The notes beneath the pieces are model-generated. The model worked only from the letters and a program-made list of their open reading frames with translations, was not told where the DNA came from and searched no databases. This document shows positions 43,156 to 54,458 of a stretch of DNA of 64,000 nt, in pieces (within the stretch, counting starts at the first letter, position 1; every line of letters begins with the position of its first letter). A program made the translations under genes and the position numbers. Source of the DNA: Strigamia acuminata (taxonomy: Eukaryota > Arthropoda > Chilopoda > Geophilomorpha > Linotaeniidae); NCBI GenBank assembly GCA_949358305.1, contig OX442322.1:1858001-1922000 (forward strand). The letters run 5' to 3'.

Positions 43156-45033
43156 TCAATTTCCGCCCATCCGATCCGATCTGCGGATGCGCGGATCAGA
43201 TTGCGGATTGTTGAAAGTGTTTATTAACTTGTGTAGAATGCATGAATTCGCAATGGTGTGGAAAAGATCCAGTTGAGCAATAAAGAGACAGGTGTTCTCA
43301 GGTGTGAACCAAAACATAGAGTGTGAGTTTATTGTCAAGTCATGTGACTTCCAAGGTATACAGAGCCATCTATAGGCATAATATATAACATATATATGTG
43401 AAAATATAGCAAACACTCGTAACGTTAAATGCAACAATCGGTAAATATATACAGAACAATGTGTAGCATTATAGCTTGATGATACGACATAAATATAGTA
43501 TAATTGGCAAATATCACAATTCAACAATCGGCCCCCTCGTATAATTAGAAAACGATTACAGAAGTTTACAAGGTCAGTCTTATCGACTGACTTGGTGAAT
43601 ATATCAGCAAGATTACATTTTGTTCCCACATGGGCGATTTGGAGGTTGTCTCTCCTTACCAGTTCTCGAATAAAATGATATCGAATATCGATGTGTTTCG
43701 TTTTACGATTTTCAATATTCGATTTGGTAAAATCCACGGTGGAGATGTTGTCGCATAAGACGTGATGGTAAAACTTATCCGCCAAGTTGGGAACAATCTC
43801 ATGCAATAGTCGAACAATCCAAATGTAGTCCTTCACTGTTTCTGTGAGGGCTACATATTCCGCTTCCATGGTGGACAGCGTAACGTTTCGTTGCTTGAAG
43901 GTTCTCCAGTAGATCGGTGCATTTCCCAATGTCACTAGAGTTCCTCCAACGGAAATCCGATCGTCTCTGTTGTTAGCGTAATCTGAGTCGCTATAGCCAA
44001 CAACTTCAATTCGACTGTTTGGAAAAAGCATCAGTCCAAGATTTCTTGTTGTTCTCACGTAGCTAAGCAAATCCAGCAATGTGATCCAGTGTTCCCATCC
44101 TGGGTTGGCTTGGAATTGGCTGAGAATATTGATGGCATACGTCAAATCTGGTCTGGTTCGCGATGCAAGAAATGCCAAACACCCAAGTAGGTTTCGATAA
44201 GGGATTCCTTCCATTATTTTGAAATCCTCCAGTGTGTCCGGGCATTGTCGTTTGGTGAGTATTGTTGATTTTACCATTGGTTGCGACCTGATTCTCATGG
44301 GTTCCAAATGGTCTTTGAACTTCAACAAGACTTTATTGACGTACGACTTCTGGTGTAGAATCATCTGTTGATTGTGTGAGTGAAATTCTACTCCTAGAAG
44401 CATCTTCGTTTGGCCCAAGATAACAATGTCGAATTGTGTCTTAATCAAGTCGAGTACATGTATTGCGTCTTCGTGTCGCTTCCCGAAAACAACAATATCG
44501 TTGACGTATACGATGAGATAAGCGACGTTTCCAAACTTGTAAACACAGTTACACCAGTTTACGTGTTGTAGTCCAAGTTTCAATAGGGTGTCTTCTAATT
44601 CAATGCCCCATTCTCTCCCTGACTGGTGCAGTCCATATATTGCGCGAATGAGTCTGCAAACGTAGTTTTCTTTACCTTTGCAAATAAAACCTTTCGGTTG
44701 GCGCATGTATATGGTCTTGTGCAGCGTTGCATATAGATAGGCGCATTTAACATCCGCTTGAATATAAGTCCATTTCAGCATGCAGACCAGGAGCGTAAAC
44801 ATAAAGCGAACAATGGAGAAATCCACCACTGGCGAAAAGGTTTCCTCGTAGGATTCGCCATAGACTTGCGAAAAGCCCTGCGCAACAAGTCTTGCCTTAT
44901 ATCTCGCGATTTCCCCTTTGTCATTTTGCTTGATGGTGTAAATCCACTTGCATCCGATTGGTTTTATGTCGGGTGGCGGTGGAACCAATTCCCATACCTC
45001 GCGTTCGTGCATTGTGTCTATTTCATCGCACAT
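43156..45033 (-). pseudogene. Copia-3 pol: reverse transcriptase and RNase H
   Basis: In frame with the upstream gag-pol segment; only a TAG (45043-45045) and a few codons separate them. Reverse transcriptase starts CKWIYTIKQNDKGEI and has QADVKCAYLYATL, but the active-site box reads YVNDIV, so one of the two metal-binding Asp is Asn. RNase H has YSDSDYANN, STMEAEYVAL and CDNISTVDFTKS, and the end is NLADIFTKS. The frame does not stop at the end of pol. It runs through the polypurine tract and the whole 3' LTR (43526-43209) into the host element. Confidence 0.9.
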
Positions 45034-45042
45034 AGCCTGATT

Positions 45043-47577
45043 CTATTCTTCTTTTTCTGGAAGATTAGCTATCTGCTCAAAACGTGCGGGTATGAAAACT
45101 TCAAGATGATTGGCTTCAAAGTCGAGTGTTAACTCATCAAAAATGCTCATGTCCAAATCATCTTGTGTCACATTTGATTCGGATTGCTTCTTTTTCCTCT
45201 TGTCTTCGAAGAGGTGCTCTAGGACTTGAAGATTATGATCCGTGCAATATCGCTTGACATCTGGTATTGATCGCAACTTTGGCTTGTCATACCCCTCAAT
45301 GGTGTATTCATAATCCTTCTGTCCTGTCGCCCTTGTCTTCTCCGTCTTCTTAAAAACGAGTGCAGGTATTGTTGCAACTGGGTTTGGAAGTACTTGTCCA
45401 AGTTGTGGTAAAGCCTTTTGAAAATTAACTCTTGGTAAGTTATGTTGTAGTTTTTCTTCAGGCTGTCGAAATTTCAACTTAACTGGAGGCACTCCCCGTT
45501 CTGGATCTCCTCTCTTCATAATTGGCTGTGGCGGGGGTAGCGGTGGCCTATTGTCCTCGTCGGAGTAATATTGACGGTCGTCGTTCTCTAAGTTGTCGTT
45601 CAAACTGTCGATGTACGTGGTGTACTTCTCCGGTAGGCCCAGCACGCCTTCAACTCCGCGCTTGCTTTCCACGAATTTAACGTTGCTTGTCTCTATGACT
45701 TTCGAAAATTCTGGCAGCCAAATCCTGTATCCTTTGGTAATTCTTGAATATCCGAGCATAATTCCATATATGCCCTTATTGTCTATCTTTCCGTCTCGTA
45801 CTTTCTTCTGCACAAAGCAGAGACTTCCAAACTTTCTCAAATGACGCAATGATGGTTTTCGTCCATAATAAAGTTCCATTGGCGTCTTCTCCGAATTCAG
45901 CTTGGCAATTCTATTTCTCAAGTAGTTGAACGTTAGGATGGCCTCTCCCCAAAATCGATGTTCCAGTTGTGCATCGTACACGAGCGCTCGCATCCCATTG
46001 GCTAACGTTTGGTTTAGTCTTTCAGAAACTCCGTTCTGGGCGGGCGTGTATGCATTTGTTCTTTCGTGTGCAATTCCTAGTTCTTCAAGGTATTGACCAA
46101 ATTTATTGGAACAGAACTCCATCCCATTGTCCGTTCGTATTGCCAAAATCGATTTTCCGAGTAGCCGCTCAATTCGTTTCACATGCTTCTTAAACAACTC
46201 GAATACTTCGTCCTTTTGTTTCATCAGATAAACTGTCGAGTATCGTGAGTAGTCATCTGTGATGGTAAGAAAATATCGCTTTCCAGACAGTGTGGGAGTT
46301 CCAAACGCCCCGCACACATCCATGTGCAAAAGTTCTAGCGATCCCTTCGACCTAATTCCCGGAATTGACTTGTGCGACACTGATTTCTTCTTCGCAAGTG
46401 TGCACACATCACACTGTGTGATTGGCACGTCGAGCACGGGCAGTCCAATCACCGCTTCTGTCTTACTCATTTGTTGCACGCTAGGAAAATGGATATGTCC
46501 AAGTCGCTCGTGCCAAAGTCGTGCTTCTTCTGGATTGGACGCTGTTTTGCTTGATCCAGTAGCTTGTTGTGTCTTTTCCTCACTAGTGTTAGCTTTGTTC
46601 TTGTCCTTTTGTTTCAGCTTTTCAATGTCGGGTTTTTCGTCGCTAATTTGAATGTAATAGAGTCTGTCCTTTTTGACTCCTTGCATCAACTGCCGTTTCC
46701 ATTGTGGGTCGTAGATTTTGACTAAACCCGCACCAACTGCTACTCTACATCTCGCCTCATCAATGCACGGCCCCGACAATAGGTTTCTTCGCAAGTCCGG
46801 CGCATAATAAACCTTCTTTAGTGTAATGGGAATTGTCTCTGTCCCAACCAGGCACATGATGCAGACATCTCCAACTCCTTGGATCTGGATGAGTGTCTTT
46901 TTGTCAGCTTGACTGATCGTTCCCGTCATTTCTCGAAAATTGTAAAATTGATTTCTGTCTTTGCAGAAATGTCCGGTGGCCCCAGTGTCGTAGATCCAGC
47001 AGTTGTTGGTTCCGCTGCACTGCAACATCTCTTGCTCGCTTAACTCTGTGAGGAAGCCCACATCCAACATGGCGGTGTCAAGTTCTTCAACCGTGTTTGA
47101 CTTCATGTTGCTAGTTGGCGCCAATTGCAACTGTGCTGTACAATCTTTGGCCCAATGTCCATGTTGGTTGCACTGGAAACACGGCCCTCGTCCCGTTGAC
47201 CCGGTCGCATTTCCTCTGAAATTGCCTCTTGTGTTTTTGCCACCTCGATAATTTGATTTGCCGCCCTTTTGTCCACTTTGAAATCCGCGGTTGTTTTGGC
47301 TAAAGTTTCCTTGTTGTTGAGGTTTTGAATTGTCACTGTTTTTTGCATTGGCAGAACCCTGTCCTGTGCTGAAGGCGTCAATGATTGGCCCCTGGCTCGA
47401 ATCCCTCTTTTGTTGGGCTAGACGTCCTTCTTCAGCAACCAGTTCGGCCTCGACCTTTTCTAAAGTGAAATTTGCATCCTCCCATCTGTATATTGCTTGT
47501 ACGATGGATTGGTACTCTTGCGGCAAATATCGTATCAGCTGGAAAGCTTGATAAAGATTGTCCAATTGATGTTTCAC
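45043..47577 (-). pseudogene. Copia-3 gag C-terminus, protease, integrase
   Basis: 844 open codons. Gag tail KHQLDNLYQAFQLIRYLP, zinc knuckle CFQCNQHGHWAKDC, protease WIYDTGATGHFCKD, pre-integrase LWHERLGHIHF with CDVCTLAKK, and integrase HMDVCGAFG, TITDDYSRY, IRTDNGMEF and NGVSERLNQT, so the zinc and DDE residues are complete. A Pro- and charge-rich linker precedes the stop. The upstream end is out of frame with the gag N-terminus because of a deletion near 47610. Confidence 0.92.
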
Positions 47578-47582
47578 ATCTG

Positions 47583-47954
47583 CTAGTTTTCTTGCTGCAT
47601 TTCGTATTTTAAATTGAAAAATTCGTCCAATAGTCGTATAATACGTGCACGAGACACCGGTTCAAAGTTCAGCTTTAGTGTGTTCCACGCCAGTTTGACA
47701 TCTTCAACGCCACTGAGCAATTCGTGGTATTGCTCCTCGATGGAGTAGTAGATGAGACTAAAAGCTCTGCCTTTTCTCAGGTTATAGTCGGAACGGTCCC
47801 GCCATGATGCTCCAGGTGCCAATGCTTCTTCTGAGCCATCCGTGAATGCCCAGCAACCGTGGTGCATCAATAAAACTTTAACCTGTTGTTTCCACGTGTC
47901 ATAATTGGTTCTGTTCAGTAATGTCACTTTCCTTTCTAATTTGCCCGAATCCAT
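47583..47954 (-). pseudogene. Copia-3 gag, N-terminal part
   Basis: Begins MDSGKLERKVTLLNRTNYD, very close to the Copia-4 gag start, and keeps HGCWAFTDGSEEALAPGASW and IIRLLDEFFNLKYE. It then runs out of frame. Relative to Copia-4, about 14 codons are missing between LKYE and the NAARKLADVK segment, bounded by the word AAATACGA. Confidence 0.9.
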
Positions 47955-48054
47955 GATAGAATAGTAGCACTTTTGTATTGAATGGCACTGTGTACACAAA
48001 CCGCCCCAAAAACACTTTCTGTACTGGTTAATCACAACAAAGTGCAAAGTTGTG

Positions 48055-48692
48055 ATGTTAGTTCGCTCTTATAGATAAGTTAGTACAAAATCCTAACACA
48101 GTACTAAGCTAATAAATGTATTCAAAAAATATTTGAAATAAACACTAGTATTGTTCATAAATATGATGAATTCGAGATGTTTCCAATTGTATATCTCGTT
48201 GGATTACACTTCACGTGTAGTTGAAATCCAGTAGTTGCTTTTTCTCCTCGAATCTCGTGTCGTCTCAAATCCAGAAATTGTTCACAAAATTGTCCGTCGT
48301 TATTCACGTTGTTCCCTGATGATTTGGCTTCACACTTCACGTGTGGTTGACTGAGCCAGGCGCCGTCGTATCGCCTACGTTTCCCAGCCGAAAATATCGT
48401 CGCGTTGACGATACGTATCGCACCTTGCGATACGTGGACAAAATTCCAAAAAAAAAGGAAAAACTTGTTTAAATAATATGTCTATTGTTATTTTCGAACT
48501 CGTCAAAGATCCTGCACAGCTTGGCATCCAATTGTCGGCTCGAAATCAGTGAAATCCAGGCTAGAAGACAACTTGTTTACTTCCACCATGGGCGCCGCCA
48601 TTTTGGATTTGGAGGAGAAAATTCACTGCTGACCTCTAAATGCATCAAATTCACTCTGGACACTTTTCCTGCATTATTGAGGCCTATAACCT
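48055..48692 (-). promoter_or_regulatory. Copia-3 leader with primer-binding site and hairpins
   Basis: Untranslated leader between gag and the 5' LTR. The minus strand just inside the LTR reads AGGTTATAGGCC, matching the anticodon-arm (half-tRNA) initiator tRNA-Met site of copia with a change. Hairpins TACAC-TTCAC-GTGTA (48205-48219), CACAC-TTCAC-GTGTG (48331-48345) and GTATCGC...GCGATAC (48415-48433) recur in Copia-4. The stretch ATGGGCGCCGCCATTTTGG is also shared. Confidence 0.7.
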
Positions 48693-48996
48693 TGTTGAAA
48701 GTGTTTATTAACTTGTGTAGAATGCATAAATCCGCAATGGTGTGGACCAATAAAGAGACAGGTGTTCTCAGGTGTGAACCAAAACATAGAGTGTGAGTTT
48801 ATTGTCAAGTCATGTGACTCCCAAGGTATACAGAGCCACCTATAGGCATAATATATAACATATATATGTGAAAATATAGCAAACACTCGTAACGTTAAAT
48901 GCAACAATCGGTAAATATATACAGAACAATGTGTAGCATTATAGCTTGATGATACGACATAAATATAGTATAATTGGCAAATATCACAATTCAACA
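48693..48996 (-). repeat. Copia-3 5' LTR
   Basis: 304 bp, beginning TGTTGAATTGTG on the minus strand and ending CACTTTCAACA. It matches the 3' LTR (43209-43526) with few substitutions and one 14-bp indel (near 43262-43278). Confidence 0.92.
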
Positions 48997-49629
48997 CGGA
49001 TGACTACGAATGCGATGACAGAAAGTCAGAAATGTGACGGAAACGACCAAAAACGTCTAAAAAACCGAAAACGTTCTGCTTAATTTCCAAATCGACGAAG
49101 GAACGCCAAAAACGAAGAAGAAATAACAGAAATCACGAAAAAAAAAAAACTACGGTAAAAAAAACACTGATACTGACAAAAAAACAGAAAAACAGTAAAA
49201 CACCCAAAATGACGTAAACACCAAAAACGTACTAAAACGTAACGTTCCGCACACGTTTCTCATATCATATGTTCGGTACATTTTCGTTATTTTTTGCAAC
49301 ATTTTTATGCAATTTACGTGGTGAATTTATGTGGTTTTAGTTATTTTCCGCAACAATTTCGGTCGTTTTTAGCAATTTATTGTCTTTTTCGGAACATATA
49401 CGACCAATTTCAGTCCTTTTCGGCCATTTTTGGCCATCGCCGGATGGTGCGGATCAATCCGCGGATTAGCGGATTCCTATCCGCGGATTGGTCATGCGGA
49501 TTGAGCGCCTATCCGATCCACCAAAACAATGGCGGCCGGATAGTTTTGTCTTATCCGCACCCGATTCAATCCGCTCCGATCCGCGGATTTCCGGATCAGG
49601 CGGATCGGATTAACAAGCTTAGTTATCTC

Positions 49630-50145
49630 AAAGGAACTGAAAATTATGGCATCACGTACAGAAGTGAAGGAAAGACATTAGAAGTATTTACTGATGCTAG
49701 CTGGGATAAAACGTTGAACAGCAAATCTTTTTCGAGATTATTAGTTTTGTATGGTAAAGATTTAATACATTGGAAATCAAAGAAGCAGAAATTCGTAGCA
49801 CAATCAACGACCGAAAGCGAATTGGAAGCATTTCATGAAGGCATCAAAGAACTGATCTGGCACAGAGATTTAATTGAGGATTTGAATAAAGAAGATTTGC
49901 AGGGAAAAGGAAAAATTTATTGTGATAGTTTGAATGTGATAACACTAATGACTGAAGGGACGCACAAGATGCGAACAAAATTTTTAAATAGAAGAGTTAA
50001 TTTGGCTAAAGACCTAATTACAAGCCAAGAAGTGAAAGTGAAACATATTCCAGGAGAAAAGCAATTAGCGGATTTCTTAATCAAGAATTTATCCGGAGTG
50101 AAGATCAAAGAAGTTATGAACATTTTAATGAACAGTAGTGTTTGA
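49630..50145 (+). pseudogene. Copia-2 RNase H, C-terminal piece
   Basis: Continuation of Copia-2 pol after the 43035-49621 insertion: LKGTENYGITYRSEGKTLEV, FTDASWDKT, IHWKSKKQKFVAQSTTESEL, IYCDSLNVITL and EKQLADFLIK, with a natural stop at 50143-50145. Open across its length. It lost its link to reverse transcriptase through the insertion. Confidence 0.9.
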
Positions 50146-50210
50146 ATTATTGAAAGTGTTGTTTTAAGTGTTTGAATAATTATAATAACAAGAGGGGGAT
50201 TTGTTAGAGA

Positions 50211-52983
50211 GTTTTGTTACAATAATTAATGTGTTAGAGATTAAGTTGATTTGTGAAACGAGTTTGTTATTATTAATGTTGAGTTGAATTGCATTGTAGG
50301 ATTGTGTGAACTTGATGATTGTCGTTGAAAATCAGCGCAAAGCGCTTGTGTGTAATTTCAAACCATTTTGGACATTATACCTGTTTGTTTATCTAAGTGA
50401 TGTGTGGACATTTATTTCTCAATCTAACAGTTGGAAGGGCCACACCTCCTCTCATGTGTCGGGCCATTATGGCAGCTCCATCTCCTAATGTCGTCCCGGA
50501 TGCGTCGACACGTTTTGTTGAACGAAGGACGAGGGATAGGAATGCACACTACAATTCGTTCACTATCATCAGCGTCAATTTCCGGGATCTCAAATCGGCG
50601 GTTCAACGCATCATTACCGCCCAGCAAGAACAAAATGACTGGATGCGTTACCCATGTTTGAGTGAGTTCCCGACCACTTACTGGGCCCGTGCTGGATTTG
50701 AGGAGATGTTTCCCTTCAGGGCGCCGGACTAGCAGCGCCCCTCCTTGCGCGATCCCACCACCTTTCTGCAAGCCGAACCGGACTTGTGGCGGCAGTATTT
50801 GTTGGGTTGCAAACCCATTTTGAAATGCTTAAATATTTGTTCCCATGTTGCGTGATTTATTGGTTACACAATTTCCGAGTATGTGTAACAAGTGTGTTGT
50901 AAATTAATGTCCCGATTCAGTATTCAACCAATATCGATTTTTATCAATGCTTGTTACGTGCCGCAGTTGAATATTTTCTTATTTACAGCACACATCCCTG
51001 ATGTCGTCTGCTTGAAAAAGCGTTTTATGTTTTATCCTTTTTCTTTTGTTTATCGATTGTTAATGTCGGTGCTTTTACTTGTGATTGTAAAGGACGAATC
51101 ATTGGAAACATAGCAATGATTTGTCCTATATTGTTGTGGAGTGCAAAATAGCCTCCAACCGTGTATCATCACTTACATTCTCACGAATTAAAGATGGCGC
51201 ACGCATGTCGGTTTCACGCACCGTTCAACCCTGCTTTCGACTCGATTATTTTGCTGAATTTGCCGGGAATGACTTCACAGTATTTTTATGCTGTGGCCCG
51301 GGCGGAACATGGATGGCCCGAGAACTAGGCCTTGGCTCTATTCGAGCTCGACGACGCGTTGGTTTGTATTCTGGAGCATCTTATTTTGTGCACCCTTACG
51401 CGTTACCGCCCGAGAAACGAGCAGCAGTTGGGAAACGTGATCGCCTGCCGAGTGGTTATTCTAATTGAGGACATTCTGCGGATTGTCTTTCCCGGAGACA
51501 GTGACTAAGTGCCTTTGAATTGTGACTTTTACTGTGTGGACTCGAACGTGACTTTTGTTTTGTACGCATTTTTTGGTTTGGGTTGGTAAGTCCCCATTCA
51601 AACGCGTTTTCATTTCATGATTTTGTGATTAATGATCCGAATTGTGATCGCTTTTTCATTTTTTACCCGACTGTGATATTTATTTTGTTTTATTTATTTT
51701 CTAGTGTTCTCTGCGCCTGTTGTGCCCACTTGCACGGCTGAAGGATGTTCATTCCTCCACCGGCGATCACGTACCGATTAGAGATGACCCTCAAATTCTC
51801 TTCCTTTTGCTGTGCGATTGGGCGCAGCAGACGTGGTTTCCTAGCAATCAAGGATTGTGTGGAATTTCTGTTAGTTTTAGGTATATCATTGTGCAATATG
51901 CATTTTTGTCAGTGTTTAGTGTGTTTTTAACGCGTCTGACGCGAATGTTTGATTTGATCATGTCTATTATTTTACTTTGCATCATCTTTATATTTAAGAC
52001 TGCTAAGGTTGCGGCGAATCTAGTCTGCTTTAATTATGCGTTGATTGTGATTATGTTATTGATTGAGTTTATTTGTATCGTTTTATTGCTTTTGTTTTTA
52101 TTTCCCGGAGCAATAAAACTCTGGTTGCCACGACGTGTCACAGTCCGGTCTTCACGCGTACGAATTGTACGCATTGTTTCCCCGTGTTTGTGTTCCTAAA
52201 TAAACCCTAATTGTTCTTACCTTGTGTTGTTTTCATTTTGTTTTAGTTTATCTCTTGTTTAGCCTAATTTTCCTCATTTCTACCTAGTTTATCCCTTACA
52301 TCCTCCTAACTTTTCTTTCTTTTTCTCACTTCTCTCTTATCTTTTCCTAGTTTTTCTATTTCTGTTTATGTTTTAGACGCAATCTCTTTTGCATATCTAT
52401 TCTAGTCAGTACGCGTCGACGTTAGTCATACATTAAGTATGCACCGACTGTACTGATTGGCTTTTGATTCTTCTGTGACTGGCCGAGCTTGGTTGAGTCC
52501 AAGTTTGTTGGTATTTGGAGCAGGCATATGGTGACAGTCAGTTAAAGTCGCGTGTTTCTGGTTAAATGCGACTGCGGCGCATCTTATATATTACCGTATT
52601 TTGTCTCGAGGTCGAGAGTCGCTTGATTCTGGTTTTTATCTCGCGTGTTTCTATATCGCAAGCGGCTCATATAACGCGGTGATCATTTGTTGTGTCGCCT
52701 GCTCGAAAGAGCTTATTGTTTAATTTGTTTTGGCGTGTTATCACTTGATAATACGAGGTTTCCTTTATTATTTATGTAAAGGACAAATCAATGATAATTA
52801 TCCATTGATTTGTTCTCATGTTTTATGTATATCACACTTGGGAAGAACAAATCCCAAGCTGTGACACTTGTCTCTATGATTTGGTCGAATAAAATGGCTG
52901 CCGACGGTTTGTCAGCGATGTCAGCACATTTTAACGATGGCTGCATTCTTCCAACTCACTACACATTTAGTAAATCCCAATAA
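50211..52983 (+). repeat. LTR-like region before an initiator-Met primer site
   Basis: No convincing gene. The stretch ends where the primer-binding site at 52984 begins, so at least its right part should be a 5' LTR. It contains two related blocks with the hairpins GCTT-GAAA-AAGC (51010-51021) and GCTC-GAAA-GAGC (52701-52712), each followed by a 13-bp inverted repeat (51092-51126; 52781-52815). TAAATAAACCC near 52198 may be a poly(A) signal. Open frames up to about 115-160 codons (e.g. 50397-50732, 51121-51468, 51720-52199) lack recognised motifs. The Copia-2 3' LTR must end somewhere near its start. Confidence 0.45.
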
Positions 52984-53002
52984 TGGTAGCAGAGGGTGGT
53001 TT
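52984..53002 (+). promoter_or_regulatory. primer-binding site, initiator tRNA-Met 3' end
   Basis: TGGTAGCAGAGGGTGGTTT is complementary to the 3' end of animal initiator tRNA-Met (ending CUCUGCUACCA) at all but one position, as judged from the known tRNA. It marks the start of the internal region of a plus-strand LTR element and differs from the half-tRNA sites of Copia-1, -3 and -4. Confidence 0.75.
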
Positions 53003-53985
53003 ACAACGTTAGGACAACGTTGTAACAACTTCTATTGGGTCGACAGTGAATTGTTCATTTGGAACGAACAACGGGCCAGAAAACAACAAGAGAACATTTA
53101 GAATGTTCCAGGACATTGTATGTAAGTAATACGAATAGATTACTTACCTTTGTTTGTGTTTTTTGAGCAACGTCGATCGTTATTTACGTGTGGGATCGAC
53201 GGAACCGAGACGCGGCATCGCGAAGCTAAATTCTCGCACTTAGCGAAGCAGGAAAGCTTTGTCGAAATAGCAAGTTGAGAAGTTCGACCCAAACATCGAA
53301 TAGAGTGCCGCGAAAAGTGTTTAACGCACTGTCGACCAGACGAACGTTGTGGTCAAAGTATTTTCGTTATTTTTCAAGCGCCATTTTGAAGTTTGCCATC
53401 TTAGATTGTGGGAATTGCTGTCAACAAAGGACAAAGGACTCGTTTGTAAGAAAAATGTACTTTTTCATCACTTTTATTGTGTTTTGTGTTGCCAGTGGAC
53501 TGTGCAGCACCAATTAAGTAATTTTTCGGTGGCAATTTTGGCGGAAATTAGCGCGTGCACGTACCGTGCACGTACACAACGTTTTGCGAGGAATATCGTC
53601 GTACTACGACAATCGACGGCTACGCGAGTGCGGATTTTCGAGACGAGAAACGACGATTTCAACAAGGAATCAGTGGGAAATCGACTTTACGGACAGAACA
53701 AATCTTACTAAGAAGCCACTTCCAAGATGGCGGCGCCCATGACTGTACGAGTCTGAGGCCGTGTTTGGACTGTTTTCAAGTCGTCGAGTGGATTCCAGCG
53801 CTGGAAATTGCAACGTGGGACCACATAAGAGCCTTAGGAAGCAATTGGAAGAGGTTTCGAGTCGATTTGGATTATTTTTCGTCGAAAACGAAGCATTTTT
53901 CGGCGGCGACGATCGGGATTGGATTCCTGCAACGTTCTGAAAACGTCGCTCATCGTAATTGAGCATTTCTGCGTTGGATAACGTC
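53003..53985 (+). other. leader of the 52984 LTR element
   Basis: No clear gene. A short frame at about 53455-53517 reads like a signal peptide (MYFFITFIVFCVASGLCSTN, then stop). Other frames (53349-53711, 53555-53962) have no motif. The leader is interrupted at 53991 by Copia-4 and resumes after 56222. Confidence 0.4.
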
Positions 53986-54311
53986 AGGTATGTTGTGTGT
54001 TGCTATAAAACAACTGCAAACTTGTGTAGACAGTGGCTGAGAAAAACATTAGTTGTGAAGACAAAATGACAAGTCATCATTGCAGGTGAGAATCAAAACA
54101 TCAAGTGAGTTTTATTGATTGGTCACATGACCTCTTTGCAATAAGAGCCACCTGTAGGCAGCATACAAACACTGCATGTAAACAAACACTGCGGTTACTC
54201 GCATTGGCCAAATACATGCATTAACACCGGGTTACATGATAATACGAAAAGATATACATATATACATGTGGTAAATAGTAATTGCTTATTAATATACGCC
54301 ATATCTTAACA

Positions 54312-54458
54312 AGGTAGACGTTTACCGAAGCAACGACAGACGTTTCAGCGACGTCACGGAATTTTTGGCGAACATTTCGGGACGATTTCGGTTTTTGGAC
54401 GAGTTTGGTGCGACGGGCACAAATGCATCACGGATTTGCCCGTAGCGGGTATCTGTGC
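54312..54458. repeat. copy of Copia-4's right flank inside the element
   Basis: 147 bp starting with AGGTAGACGTTTACC and ending GGTATCTGTGC, matching 56218-56364 except for two visible substitutions. Its first five bases equal the TSD. This is host DNA duplicated into the element. Confidence 0.9.

Larger units (their letters stand above)
43209..48996 (-). mobile_element. Copia-3: complete copia element with TSD
   Basis: Minus-strand element with LTRs at 43209-43526 (318 bp) and 48693-48996 (304 bp; the difference is a 14-bp indel), TG...CA ends, and the exact TSD CGGAT (43204-43208, 48997-49001). All domains are present but broken by a deletion in gag, one stop between integrase and reverse transcriptase, and an altered active-site box. 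It sits inside the GGATCCG-rich element. Confidence 0.95.
43035..49621. mobile_element. GGATCCG-rich element with 8-bp TSD, carrying Copia-3
   Basis: Ends TAAGCTTGTTAA and TTAACAAGCTTA are 12-bp inverted repeats, flanked by the exact duplication GTTATCTC (43027-43034, 49622-49629). The ends are dense in GGATC, CCGCGGAT and ATCCGATCC words (43050-43205, 49440-49610). Without Copia-3 it is about 0.8 kb with no transposase. An 8-bp duplication fits hAT-class elements, but the termini are not the usual CAG.G. Confidence 0.88.
38625..50210 (+). mobile_element. Copia-2: decayed copia element with nested insertions
   Basis: Plus-strand copia body from gag to RNase H, split by two DNA elements (40691-41586 and 43035-49621). 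The left end is truncated against a gypsy fragment, with no 5' LTR. On the right, AGAGGGGGA (50191-50199) is a good polypurine tract, followed by TGTTAGAGAG at about 50202 as the probable start of the 3' LTR, whose far end I cannot place. At least four in-frame stops or shifts show it is old. Confidence 0.88.

Noticed and set aside
50424-50771. Minus-strand frame with VILFLLGGNDALNR, faintly like an SGNH hydrolase block
   Set aside because: A single short block with no Ser, Asp or His motifs in order, within an LTR-like region.
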